Of a stretch of 64,000 nt of DNA, positions 40,308-48,556 are shown one piece after another. Below the pieces are notes generated by a model. The model was not told where the DNA came from. It saw nothing but the letters and a program-made list of their open reading frames with translations, and did not search any database. The stretch is from DASXTC01 sp036505635 (GTDB lineage Bacteria > Acidobacteriota > Polarisedimenticolia > JACPZX01 > DASXTC01). The stretch is from NCBI GenBank assembly GCA_036505635.1, contig DASXTC010000020.1, positions 52,744-116,743 on the forward strand. The letters are read 5' to 3'. The translations under genes were made by a program, and so were the position numbers. Position 1 is the first letter of the stretch. Each line of letters starts with the position of its first letter.

Positions 40308-40943
40308 ATGCCCGATCTCAACACCATCGAAGAAAGTCTCAGCAAGATCGAGACGGGCATCCGCCAGCTCAAGCTCCAGTACGACATGTTCTTCGCCGGT
40401 GTGCAGCCGCGCCAGCCCTACGAGCTGCGCAAGGACCTCGAGATCGCGCTCAAGACGCTGGGCAACACCGCCATGCAGCGCTTCTCGGACCGTTACCGGT
40501 TCAACTCGCTGGCCACGCGCTACCAGACCATGGCCGAGCTCTGGGGCAAGATGCTGAGGGCCAAGGAGGAAGGGCGCCTGAGACCCGGCATCCCCGGATT
40601 CGTCGAGCCGGTGAGAAAACGCGCTGCGACCCCGGCGACCCCCGCCGCGGGGGTCAGGACGGCCGAGGGGCCTGTCGTCCACCGGTTCAGCACGTCAAGA
40701 CCCTCGGCCGAGGATCCGTCCCTGCGGATGTTCTATGATAAGTTCGTGGAGGCGAGCAAGACGAGCAGAGCCGGTGATTCGAAAAGCGTCTCGTACCGCA
40801 GCTTCCTCAAGCAGATCGAGGCCCGGACGAAGTCGATCAAGGAGAAGGCGGGATGCGACACGGTGAGCTATTCCATCGTGGTGAAGGACGGCGGCGTGAC
40901 CCTCAAGGCGATCCCCGGAAAGCGGAAGGACGGCAGCGAGTGA
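40308..40943 (+). CDS. MXAN_5187 C-terminal-domain-like protein
   Basis: A 211-residue cytosolic protein. The N-terminal helices (LNTIEESLSKIETGIRQLKL, ELRKDLEIALKTLGN) and the C-terminal domain (MFYDKFVEASKTS, FLKQIEARTKSIKEKAGCDT, YSIVVKDGGVTLKAIP) match the pattern I know from the MXAN_5187 C-terminal domain of Myxococcus and related bacteria. A proline/alanine linker separates the two. Function is unknown. The stop overlaps the TPR lipoprotein start by 4 bases. Confidence 0.65.
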   Translation: MPDLNTIEESLSKIETGIRQLKLQYDMFFAGVQPRQPYELRKDLEIALKTLGNTAMQRFSDRYRFNSLATRYQTMAELWGKMLRAKEEGRLRPGIPGFVEPVRKRAATPATPAAGVRTAEGPVVHRFSTSRPSAEDPSLRMFYDKFVEASKTSRAGDSKSVSYRSFLKQIEARTKSIKEKAGCDTVSYSIVVKDGGVTLKAIPGKRKDGSE

Positions 40944-41578
40944 CCGCGCGCGGCGGGCGGCCCGGCCCGGCCGCGCTGGCGACGGCGGCGGCCCTGGTGC
41001 TGCTCCTGCCCGCCTGCGCCGGGCGGCGCCCGATCGCGGAGACCTCCGATACGGAGGCCGTGTCGGTGGACATCGGCACCCTCTGGAAGCAGGAGGCGGC
41101 CTCCGATCCGATCACCGCCTACAGGATCCGTATCGCCTCGGACCCGGACAACGCCGGGCTCCACAACAACCTGGGCAACCATTACGTGTTCGAGAACCGG
41201 ATGGACGACGCCCTCCGGGAGTTCAGGACCGCGGCGAGGCTCGACCGCCGCTCCCCCATCCCGTGGAACAATCTGGGAACCACCTACAAGAAGCTCGACA
41301 ATCTGGGCGCCGCGCTGGACGCCTTCCAGAAGGCGGTGCACATCGACGAACGCTACGCCCTGGCCTACTACAACATCGGGACGGTCTACGACCAGAAGGG
41401 CGACTACGACAACGCCATCGAGTATTACCTGAAGGCCCTTGCGCTCAGGCCCGAGCTGACCGAGGTGAGGGTCAACCCCCAGGTCGTCGAGAACAAGAAC
41501 CTCATGGTGGTCAAGCTGCGTCATTACCTCGAGGAGTCGGGCAACATCGCCCTTCCCCTGGACCGCCTGCCCGAATAG
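40940..41578 (+). CDS. TPR lipoprotein
   Basis: A 212-residue lipoprotein precursor: signal with lipobox LLLPAC (Cys26), then three canonical TPR units (LHNNLGNHYVFENRMDDALR, PWNNLGTTYKKLDNLGAALD, AYYNIGTVYDQKGDYDNAIE). The GTG start overlaps the previous stop (GTGA). It likely acts as a scaffold at the outer or inner membrane; partner unknown. It is the second gene of a four-gene run ending with purH. Confidence 0.82.
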   Translation: MTARGGRPGPAALATAAALVLLLPACAGRRPIAETSDTEAVSVDIGTLWKQEAASDPITAYRIRIASDPDNAGLHNNLGNHYVFENRMDDALREFRTAARLDRRSPIPWNNLGTTYKKLDNLGAALDAFQKAVHIDERYALAYYNIGTVYDQKGDYDNAIEYYLKALALRPELTEVRVNPQVVENKNLMVVKLRHYLEESGNIALPLDRLPE

Positions 41579-41586
41579 CCTCCGCG

Positions 41587-42360
41587 ATGAAGCGTCTCCC
41601 GGCCATACTCCTTGTCGTGTCGGCGGCCGGATGGCGGGCGGCGCCCGCCTGGACTCCCCCGATGGACGAACGGATCGCGGCGGAGGCCACGCGTCTGATG
41701 CCGCGGGCTCTGCGTTCGATCCTGGAAAAGCACGCCGATGACCTGCGCGCCGGTCTGCGCGAGACGGCCGGCGACGAGACTCGAGGCGGCGCCGCGGCGC
41801 GCGCCGACGCCCTCGCCTCGGAGATCGTGGCGATGATCGACGGGCACCGCCCCTTCGAGGAGGTGGCGCGGAGGATGGGCGCGCTGGCCCGGGTCGTGGG
41901 CGACCTGAACAATCCCCTGCTGGCCTCCGACGAGGACCCGCACGAGTACCGGTACGTCCTGGACTTCGAGGAGTACGTCGAGAGCAATATCGATCGTTAT
42001 CCGCTCGTCTTCTACGGATGGCAGAGCGAGGCGCTCGACTCGGCAGGGCCGGCCGGAAGCGGCGACGTGAGGCGGTTCGCCGCCGAATCGGTCAACCGGG
42101 CCAGGCGGTACTATCGCCCCATAGGCCGGGCCTACGCCCCCGACAACCCGGAGCCGCTGGCGCGGCGCTTCGATGTGCGTTCGCTCCCCTTCGGCATCGG
42201 GTCGCTGTCCTACTCCTACTCGGTGACCGACACGGCCAGGATCTGGCGCCACATCTGGAGGAGGGCGCACGGAGACATGAGCGGGACGCCATACCTGGTC
42301 GTCCAGACGCGGCCGGCCAGTGGGGACGCGATGGGATCCGCACGGGGAGACAACAGATGA
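41587..42360 (+). CDS. Secreted helical protein, unknown function
   Basis: A 257-residue protein with a short signal peptide (ILLVVSAAGWRAAPAWT) and a mostly helical body. The segment GALARVVGDLNNPLLASDED faintly recalls the HxxxDxxxPLH region of P1-nuclease or zinc-phospholipase C folds, but the metal-binding histidines are not there, so enzymatic function is doubtful. The stop overlaps the purH start by 4 bases. Family not assigned. Confidence 0.6.
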   Translation: MKRLPAILLVVSAAGWRAAPAWTPPMDERIAAEATRLMPRALRSILEKHADDLRAGLRETAGDETRGGAAARADALASEIVAMIDGHRPFEEVARRMGALARVVGDLNNPLLASDEDPHEYRYVLDFEEYVESNIDRYPLVFYGWQSEALDSAGPAGSGDVRRFAAESVNRARRYYRPIGRAYAPDNPEPLARRFDVRSLPFGIGSLSYSYSVTDTARIWRHIWRRAHGDMSGTPYLVVQTRPASGDAMGSARGDNR

Positions 42361-43922
42361 CCGGGGCCCGGCCGAGAATCGGGCGCGCGTTGCTGAGCGT
42401 ATTCGACAAGACGGGCATCGTCGCGTTCGCGCGGGGGCTCTCCGAAGGGGGCGTCGAGATCATCTCCACCGGAGGCACCGCGCGCGCGCTTTCGGAGGCG
42501 GGGGTCGCCGTCCGCGAGGTGGCCGACCTGACCGGATTCCCCGAGATGCTGGATGGACGGGTCAAGACGCTCCACCCGCGGGTGCACGGCGGGCTCCTGG
42601 CGGTGCGGTCGAACCCGGATCACATGCGTCAGATCCGCGAGCAGGGCATCGAGCCGATCGATCTGGTGGCCGTCAACCTCTACCCGTTCGAAGAGACCGC
42701 GCGGCGCGGCGGAGCGGACCTCGACGAGGTGATCGAGATGATCGACATCGGGGGGCCCGCGATGATCCGCTCGGCCTCCAAGAACTTCGCAGGCGTGGCG
42801 GTGGTGGTCGACCCGCGAGACTACGAGAGGGTGCTTGCCGAGGTGAGCTCCACCGGGTCCGTCTCGGAGGCCACGCGCCTGGAGCTGGCCGCGCGCGCCT
42901 TCGCCCATACGGCCGCGTACGACGCCCTGATCGCGGACTACCTGTCGCGGCGGGCGGAGCCTGCCGGACGCTCGTCGTTTCCCGACGTGCTCCCGCTCGC
43001 CTTCACCAAGGCGCTCGACCTGCGCTACGGGGAGAATCCTCACCAGGCTGCGGCGCTCTATGCCGATCCTCTGGAGAGGATTCCGTCGGCCGCCGGGGCG
43101 CGGCAGCTCCAGGGCAAGGAGCTCTCATTCAACAACATCCTGGATCTCGATGCCGCCTGGACGCTCGTCTGCGATTTCACGGAGCCGGCCTGCGCCATCA
43201 TCAAGCACACCAACCCCGCCGGGGCCGCGCTGGGCTCGAGCGTGGCCGACGCCTACCGGCGGGCTCTGGCTGCCGATCCAGTCTCGGCCTTCGGCGGGAT
43301 CGTGGCCTTCAACCGCCAGGTGGACGCCGAGGCGGTGAGAGAGATGTCGTCGCTTTTCCTCGAGGCGGTCATCGCGCCCGGATTCAGCGTCGAGGCCCTC
43401 GAGGTCCTGAAGGCAAGAAAGAACCTGCGCGTGATGGAGACCGGCTCGACGGCGCGCATCGCAGCAGGGCGCGACTACAAGCGCGTGGCCGGCGGCCTTC
43501 TCGTCCAGGAGCGCGATCGGGGCTCCGAGGAGCCCGCCCCCCTGAGGGCCGTGACCCGGCGCGGGCCCACGCCGGCGGAGCTCGAGGCTCTCGCATTCGC
43601 CTGGACCGTGGTGCGCCACGTGAAGTCCAACGCGATCGTGTACGCGCGTGGCACGGCCACCGTGGCCGTGGGCGCCGGGCAGATGAGCCGCGTGGACTCG
43701 GTGAAGCTCGGCGCGGCCAAGGCCTCTCTGCCGCCGAGAGGATGCGTGCTCGCGTCGGACGCCTTCTTCCCCTTCCGCGACGGCGTGGATGAAGCCGCTC
43801 GAGCGGGTGTGACGGCCATCGTGCAGCCGGGCGGCTCGGTGAAGGACCCCGAGGTGATCGCGGCCGCAGACGAGCATGGCATCGCCATGGTCTTCACCGG
43901 CAGGCGCCACTTCAGGCATTGA
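42357..43922 (+). CDS. purH: Bifunctional AICAR transformylase/IMP cyclohydrolase
   Basis: A 521-residue enzyme for the last two steps of purine synthesis to IMP. The N-terminal cyclohydrolase (MGS-like) domain reads ALLSVFDKTGIVAFARGL, STGGTARAL, RVKTLHPRVHGGLL and NLYPFEET. The transformylase domain has RYGENPHQAAALY, LSFNNILDLDAAW, CAIIKHTNPAGAAL and VKSNAIVYARG, and ends RHFRH. ATG 42357 sits in the previous stop (ATGA). Full length and intact. Confidence 0.95.
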   Translation: MTGARPRIGRALLSVFDKTGIVAFARGLSEGGVEIISTGGTARALSEAGVAVREVADLTGFPEMLDGRVKTLHPRVHGGLLAVRSNPDHMRQIREQGIEPIDLVAVNLYPFEETARRGGADLDEVIEMIDIGGPAMIRSASKNFAGVAVVVDPRDYERVLAEVSSTGSVSEATRLELAARAFAHTAAYDALIADYLSRRAEPAGRSSFPDVLPLAFTKALDLRYGENPHQAAALYADPLERIPSAAGARQLQGKELSFNNILDLDAAWTLVCDFTEPACAIIKHTNPAGAALGSSVADAYRRALAADPVSAFGGIVAFNRQVDAEAVREMSSLFLEAVIAPGFSVEALEVLKARKNLRVMETGSTARIAAGRDYKRVAGGLLVQERDRGSEEPAPLRAVTRRGPTPAELEALAFAWTVVRHVKSNAIVYARGTATVAVGAGQMSRVDSVKLGAAKASLPPRGCVLASDAFFPFRDGVDEAARAGVTAIVQPGGSVKDPEVIAAADEHGIAMVFTGRRHFRH

Positions 43923-43931
43923 GCGAGGATG

Positions 43932-46037
43932 TCAGGGCTGGTCGAGAGTCCGGAGGACCAGCGCGCCGGCGAAGGCGTCGTAGACTGCGTCCCTCTGCCG
44001 GCCGTGGAAGCGCTTGGAGAAGTCCCGCGCCCTGGCGGCTTCCCTGTCATTCGGGGAGAGGTCGAGCACTTCCTTGAACCTCTCGCTCGCCTCGTCGGCT
44101 GAGCCATCCTGAAGCAGGGTGACGCCCCAGTCGAACCAGGAGTTCCTGATGTAGGTGTCGAGGACCCTCATCTCGGGATGGTCCTGCTGGAGGCGATAGA
44201 ACTTCTGCAGGGCGGTCCCATAGTCCTTCTCGTTGAATGCCTTCGTGGCCTGTCCCATCTCGCGTTCGATCCGGGCCTGTTTCTCGAGCTCCACCATCGA
44301 TTTGTCGAGAAGCTCCTGCTCGTTGAAGTCGACCGGGTCGGTCGCCAGCGCCTTGCGGAACGCCAGCACAGCCTCGGCCCACCTCTTCTGCTGGTAGAAC
44401 TGACGGCCCTCCTGGGTCAGCGCGGCCGCCTGGCTCTTCAGCGTCTCGGGATCGAGTGGTCCCGGGCGCGGATCCGGCACCGGATCCGCCTGGGGTGCGC
44501 CGGAGACCACGTGCGGCGGTTCGGAGGGACCGTTCTGGCGCTCCCCCTTCGCCGGAGGGGTCGGCCCTCCCGGAGCCAGCCGAGCGGGCCTTTCAACCGG
44601 CGCCGGGACAGTGGCCCTGGCCTCGGGCATCGAGCCGCTGTCGCTGCCGATCCAGAGCCAGGCCCCCACACCCGCCAGCGCCACGAGGACCACCCCGGTC
44701 GCGGCGGCCAGGAGACGCCCCGCACCGCCGCCCCGCGGCGAGACCTGGGCCTGCCTGCGGATTGGAGCGGTTGCGGCCCCGGAGCCCTTTACGCTCTCAG
44801 CCTGGACCCGAGGAGGATACGGCGATTCCAGGCCGATTCCCGCCAGCGGGACAGAGGCGACATCCACGGGGCCTCGTTCCACGGCATCGGCGGCGGTGTG
44901 CTTGCGCTTCTCCTCGGCCGCTTCCTTGGCGGCGCCGGGGTCCACGCGGATCGCGTCGCCGAGCCCCCCGAGGCGCAGGTTGATCTCCTCGATGAAGGAA
45001 CGCGCCTCCAGGTGATGCGGGCTGATCGCCAGAACCTGTTCGAACAGGCCGAGCGCCTCCTCGAGTCGATTGGCCTCGTTGGCGTCGACGGCGTGGTAGT
45101 ACAGCTCGTCGACGTGCCGCGCCTGATCCTCGACGGCGGCCTTGGCTCTGTCGATCCTGGCGCCCGCTTCGGCGTTGGTCCGATCGATGGCGAAGATGCG
45201 CGACCAGATCTCGATGGCGTCCTGAAAACGTCCGGCGTCGTACAGCTCCTGGCCTGAGACCAGCAGCCCCTCGATCCGGCCATTGGCTCCCGGCGCGACC
45301 GAAGCCGTAGGCTCGTGCGGCCGGTGGGGCTCGTCCTCGATGGAGATCGGCCCTCCTTCCAGGTCGAACGCAGGCATCGGCCCGGTCTCCGCACCAGGCG
45401 CCGCGGGCCCGGCGATCTCGGGATCATCCCCGACGAGGGAGAGGATGCCGCACGCTTCCATGTTGGACGGATCCGCCTCGAGGGCGAGGCGCGCCGCCTG
45501 CGCGGCATCGGAGTTCCTGCCGTCGGCGAGGGCCTGTCTCGCCCGCTCCAGATGCCGTTCCATCGGAGGGGAGGCCTGTGCGGGAGCGCGCGCCGGCGCC
45601 GGCCGGGCCCCCGCCGGCTTCGGCCGGGTCCCAGGACCGGCGGGCCTCGCCGCCGCCTGCTTCACATCCTCGGCCAGCTGCCGAACCACATCGAGATTTG
45701 GCGCGATCTCCTGTAGAAGCGCGCACCCTTCGGTCGCCTCGGCGATCTGCCCCGCCCCCACCAGCTCGCGCACGCGGGCGATCCCGGCCTCGATGCGGGG
45801 CAGCGTGTCATCGGCCCGGGAGTCCGCCTGCGACGCTGCCTCTTCCTGCGACCGGTTCGTTGGCGCGGCCCAGTCCCCGGTCAGGAGGGTGGCCATGCGG
45901 ATCCCTTCCTGCGCCTTCTGGTTTGCCGGGTTCTGGGCGAGCACCTCGCGCCACAGGGCGATCGCCTGGTCGTACCGGCCCTCGTTGTACCGGTCTGAGG
46001 CCTCTTCCAGGAGGGGGAGTATCCGTGCCTCGTCCAT
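43932..46037 (-). CDS. Large TPR membrane protein
   Basis: A 701-residue protein. N-terminal TPR-like helices (YNEGRYDQAIALWREVLAQN, ALADGRNSDAAQAARLALEA, LYDAGRFQDAIEIWSRIFAI, EEALGLFEQVLAISPHHLEA) are separated by low-complexity Pro/Ala linkers. A single membrane helix (LLAAATGVVLVALAGVGAWLWI) precedes a second TPR block outside the membrane. ATG 46037 has GGAGAG 7 bases upstream and is preferred to ATG 46052. It follows the microcompartment genes on the same strand after a 145-base gap, so it may be a separate unit. Scaffold function inferred. Confidence 0.78.
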   Translation of the reverse strand: MDEARILPLLEEASDRYNEGRYDQAIALWREVLAQNPANQKAQEGIRMATLLTGDWAAPTNRSQEEAASQADSRADDTLPRIEAGIARVRELVGAGQIAEATEGCALLQEIAPNLDVVRQLAEDVKQAAARPAGPGTRPKPAGARPAPARAPAQASPPMERHLERARQALADGRNSDAAQAARLALEADPSNMEACGILSLVGDDPEIAGPAAPGAETGPMPAFDLEGGPISIEDEPHRPHEPTASVAPGANGRIEGLLVSGQELYDAGRFQDAIEIWSRIFAIDRTNAEAGARIDRAKAAVEDQARHVDELYYHAVDANEANRLEEALGLFEQVLAISPHHLEARSFIEEINLRLGGLGDAIRVDPGAAKEAAEEKRKHTAADAVERGPVDVASVPLAGIGLESPYPPRVQAESVKGSGAATAPIRRQAQVSPRGGGAGRLLAAATGVVLVALAGVGAWLWIGSDSGSMPEARATVPAPVERPARLAPGGPTPPAKGERQNGPSEPPHVVSGAPQADPVPDPRPGPLDPETLKSQAAALTQEGRQFYQQKRWAEAVLAFRKALATDPVDFNEQELLDKSMVELEKQARIEREMGQATKAFNEKDYGTALQKFYRLQQDHPEMRVLDTYIRNSWFDWGVTLLQDGSADEASERFKEVLDLSPNDREAARARDFSKRFHGRQRDAVYDAFAGALVLRTLDQP

Positions 46038-46182
46038 CTCGGGACTCTCCATGCGCGGACAGATGGGTTCGCCGCCCGGCCGATCGGGGCGCAGGACCCG
46101 AATAACATGGTGCGCGGATTGTGGAGAGGCAAGCCGGAGCGCGGGGGAGAGATGGGCGGATCGGCGCGGCGGTGCGCGCTTT

Positions 46183-46461
46183 TCAGGCTCCTGTAGCAGG
46201 ATCGATCCGATCCACGATCCCGATGATGGCCGCGTCGAGCGGCGCATGCCTGTTCCGGACGGCGTCGCCGGCCGATTTCCCCTCGACGACCACCAGCACC
46301 CGCTCGCCCACGCCGGCGCCTACCGAGTCGACAGCCATGATCTCGGCGCCCGAAGGACGGCCGTCAGGGGTCACGGGCTGGACCAGGAGCATCTTGAAGC
46401 CTTCGAAGCTGTCATGCTTGGCCGTGGCCACGACCGTGCCGATGACCTCAGCGAGGAGCAT
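46183..46461 (-). CDS. BMC vertex protein (EutN/CcmL family), copy 3
   Basis: A 92-residue pentamer-forming BMC-P protein. It shows the family pattern VIGTVVATAKHDSFEGFKML, LVQPVTPDG, AVDSVGAGVGERVLVV and the C-terminal DAAIIGIVD. ATG 46461 has GGAG about 10 bases upstream and overlaps the preceding BMC-P by 14 bases. BMC-P proteins close the twelve corners of a polyhedral protein shell. Last shell gene of the operon. Confidence 0.9.
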   Translation of the reverse strand: MLLAEVIGTVVATAKHDSFEGFKMLLVQPVTPDGRPSGAEIMAVDSVGAGVGERVLVVVEGKSAGDAVRNRHAPLDAAIIGIVDRIDPATGA

Positions 46462-46735
46462 CGGAATCCCGCTCCAGCGTGGCATAGTCCACGATCCCGA
46501 CAATCCCGGCGTCGGTGGGGACGTGGTCGGGCAGGAAGGCGTGAGCCGCCTCCCGGCCGCGGACGTAGATCACGACCTCGGCGGCGCCGGCCCCCACCGC
46601 GTCCACGGCGACAAACATGGGCCCCGAGTCGGCCAGCCGCGCGTCGAGCGGCTGCAGGAGCAGGAGCTTGCGGCCGGCCAGCCCATCGTCCTTGTGGGTG
46701 GAGACGACGCGGCCCGCGACGCGCGCGAGGTTCAC
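46448..46735 (-). CDS. BMC vertex protein (EutN/CcmL family), copy 2
   Basis: A 95-residue BMC-P protein: ARVAGRVVSTHKDDGLAGRK, LLLLQPLDA, VAVDAVGAGAAEVVIYVRG, TDAGIVGIVDYATL. The GTG start lies in the stop of copy 1 (4-base overlap). It is clearly diverged from copies 1 and 3 (about a third identical by eye), so the three are not recent duplicates. Confidence 0.9.
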   Translation of the reverse strand: MNLARVAGRVVSTHKDDGLAGRKLLLLQPLDARLADSGPMFVAVDAVGAGAAEVVIYVRGREAAHAFLPDHVPTDAGIVGIVDYATLERDSDAPR

Positions 46736-47037
46736 GGCCGGCCCCCGGCGCCCTGACGGGTCGCCAGAGCGCTGTCGAGCGCCACGGTGTCCACGATCCC
46801 CACGATGGCGGCATCCACCGGAGCGTCCTTCGTGCGCGCCGTCATCCGCGCCGAGGACCCGGCAACCACCAGGACCGTCTCCGTGTACCCGGCGCTGACG
46901 GTGTCGACCGCCACGACCGGGTTGCCGGTATCCTTGCCCGAGGGATCGAGCGGCTGCACCACCAGCAGCTTGAACCCCTCCAGCCTGTCGTCCTTCCGGG
47001 TGGCGACGACCGTCCCCAGGATGCGTGCGAGGTACAT
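46732..47037 (-). CDS. BMC vertex protein (EutN/CcmL family), copy 1
   Basis: A 101-residue BMC-P protein: MYLARILGTVVATRKDDRLE, LLVVQPLDPSGKDTG, AVDTVSAGYTETVLVVAGSS, DAAIVGIVDTVAL. It is first of the three vertex genes and follows the hexamer gene after 19 bases. Triple BMC-P sets beside a class II aldolase are typical of Planctomycetes/Verrucomicrobia-type microcompartments. Confidence 0.92.
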   Translation of the reverse strand: MYLARILGTVVATRKDDRLEGFKLLVVQPLDPSGKDTGNPVVAVDTVSAGYTETVLVVAGSSARMTARTKDAPVDAAIVGIVDTVALDSALATRQGAGGRP

Positions 47038-47056
47038 CCGGATCTCCGATGGACGC

Positions 47057-47344
47057 TCAGGTGCGAACGGTCTTTCCGATCGGCAGGCGATCCTCGAGGG
47101 CGGCGTGCGGCCGCGGGATCACGTGCACCGAGACGAGCTCGCCGACCTTGCGCGCGGCTGCGGCCCCCGCGTCGGTGGCCGCCTTCACGGCCGCCACGTC
47201 GCCCCGTACGATGGCCGTCACGAGCCCCGAGCCGATCTTCTCATAGCCGATCAGGGTCACCTTCGCCGCCTTGACCATGGCGTCGGAGGCTTCGATCATC
47301 GCGACGAGCCCGCGGGTCTCGATCATCCCCAGGGCCTCGCCCAT
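47057..47344 (-). CDS. BMC hexamer shell protein (BMC-H)
   Basis: A 95-residue BMC-domain protein: ALGMIETRGLVAMIEASDAM, VKAAKVTLIGYEKIGSGLVT (pore loop KIGSG), IVRGDVAAVKAATDAGAAAA, then VHVIPRPH. ATG 47344 has a strong GGGAGGAG site; ATG 47368 is possible and would add 8 residues. It is the only BMC-H gene here, so the facets must be built from this protein or from hexamers encoded elsewhere. Confidence 0.93.
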   Translation of the reverse strand: MGEALGMIETRGLVAMIEASDAMVKAAKVTLIGYEKIGSGLVTAIVRGDVAAVKAATDAGAAAARKVGELVSVHVIPRPHAALEDRLPIGKTVRT

Positions 47345-47387
47345 GCGCTCCTCCCTCTCGTCCTTCATGGTTTCTCCGTCACGGACG

Positions 47388-48260
47388 TCACATGCTCCCG
47401 ACCACGTCGGTAATGAGATCGATCAGCTCCTCCCGCGTGAGCTGATAGAGCCCCCCGGGGGCCGGCTGCGTCAGCTTCGACGAGATCGCCTGCACGCGAT
47501 CCTCGAGGACCTGGCAGCTCAGACACGAGCCCGCGGGTGGCTGGAACTTCTCCCTGATCTGCTGCAGCTTCGCAACGTGCTCCTCGGACAGCGGCCTTTC
47601 GGTGCCGAGCATGCGGGCCACCAGGTAGATGTGCGCCGAGTGCTCGAGCGTCTCCATGCGATCGTACGCCTGGAAGAGCTCCGAGCCGACCGTCAGCGCG
47701 CCGTGATTGGCCAGCAGAATCCCGTCGAACCCGGCGAAGGGACGCACGGCGTCGGCCAGCTCGGGTGTGGTCGGGGTCCCGTACCGGGCCAGAGGCACCG
47801 TCCCCAGCGTCAGGATCACCTCGGACAGCAGCGGCTGGTCCATCGCGATGCCGGCCACCGCGAATCCCGAGGCGTGCACGGGATGGGCGTGGACGACCGC
47901 GCAGACGTCGCTCCTCTCCTGGTACATGACCAGATGCATCTCCAGCTCGGAAGAAGGCTCGTTGCGGCCGTACACCTTGCGGCCCCGTATGTCGGTGACC
48001 ACGAGGTCCTCGGGGGTGAGCCGTCCCTTGTTGCGTCCCGAGGGAGTCGTCAGGACCCGGTCGGCTTCCATCCGGACGCTGATGTTGCCGTCCGCCGCGG
48101 CGATGTACCCCTTGTCGTAGAGCCTGCGCCCCACCTCCACGATGTCGTTGCGATGCTCGAACTCCCTCTTTCGTCGAGGTGAGGGACTCGCCGGCTCGCT
48201 CGATGCTTCGTACGTGGCCTGTCCTCCGGATCCGCCCGTCGATCGAGACGCCCGGCTCAC
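47388..48260 (-). CDS. Class II aldolase (fuculose/rhamnulose-phosphate aldolase type), probable BMC cargo
   Basis: A 290-residue zinc aldolase. The active site is complete: AAADGNISVR, Glu105 in SSELEMH, His124 and His126 in VVHAHPVHA, and His186 in LANHGALTVG. Compared with free L-fuculose-phosphate aldolases (about 215 residues) it has a 35-residue N-terminal extension and a 50-residue C-terminal extension. The latter contains CLSC and a Pro/Gly linker, and ends LTREELIDLITDVVGSM, an amphipathic helix resembling an encapsulation peptide. GTG 48260 overlaps the previous stop. It would split a deoxysugar phosphate into dihydroxyacetone phosphate and lactaldehyde inside the shell; substrate inferred from the known Planctomycetes system. 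Confidence 0.88.
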   Translation of the reverse strand: MSRASRSTGGSGGQATYEASSEPASPSPRRKREFEHRNDIVEVGRRLYDKGYIAAADGNISVRMEADRVLTTPSGRNKGRLTPEDLVVTDIRGRKVYGRNEPSSELEMHLVMYQERSDVCAVVHAHPVHASGFAVAGIAMDQPLLSEVILTLGTVPLARYGTPTTPELADAVRPFAGFDGILLANHGALTVGSELFQAYDRMETLEHSAHIYLVARMLGTERPLSEEHVAKLQQIREKFQPPAGSCLSCQVLEDRVQAISSKLTQPAPGGLYQLTREELIDLITDVVGSM

Positions 48261-48556
48261 GCCCCGCGCGCCACGCCGATCTCACTTGAAGCGCCGGCGA
48301 TGTGCCGCGATCGGCACTGCTCCGAACAGAAGAAATGGACACGGCCCAACTCTCTCAGGGAGAGCGCCCTGTCCTTCGGGACGTAGGTGTTGCAGATCCT
48401 GTCACGCACGAGCTCGGTGGCGCGCCCGTCGCGCCGCCGGGAATCGCCCCCCTCGCGCCGCTCGGGTGGCGGGCCGCCGGCGAGGAGGCCGGCAAGACGC
48501 CGCAGGATCATGACGGCGGCGCCGAAGACGACCAGCGCGATCAGGAAGCGCTTCAC
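48257..48556 (-). CDS. Small membrane protein with YHS-like/PP0621-like cysteine motif
   Basis: A 99-residue protein: an N-terminal membrane helix (FLIALVVFGAAVMILRRLAG), a charged linker, then ICNTYVPKDRALSLRE and VHFFCSEQCRSRH. The single Cys plus CSEQC arrangement resembles YHS/TRASH-like or PP0621-family metal-binding motifs. GTG 48556 overlaps the TPR gene stop and its own stop overlaps the aldolase start (both GTGA), so it is translationally tied to the microcompartment operon. Confidence 0.7.
   Translation of the reverse strand: MKRFLIALVVFGAAVMILRRLAGLLAGGPPPERREGGDSRRRDGRATELVRDRICNTYVPKDRALSLRELGRVHFFCSEQCRSRHIAGASSEIGVARGA

Noticed and set aside
41587..42360. Assignment as P1 nuclease or zinc phospholipase C
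   Set aside because: Only one faint segment is similar and the metal-binding histidines are missing.
46037..46052. Upstream ATG 46052 as start of the large TPR protein
   Set aside because: No ribosome site precedes it, while GGAGAG lies 7 bases before ATG 46037.
45283..47274. Long + strand open frame across the TPR and BMC genes
   Set aside because: It crosses several clearly recognised reverse-strand genes, has low-complexity composition and no motif.
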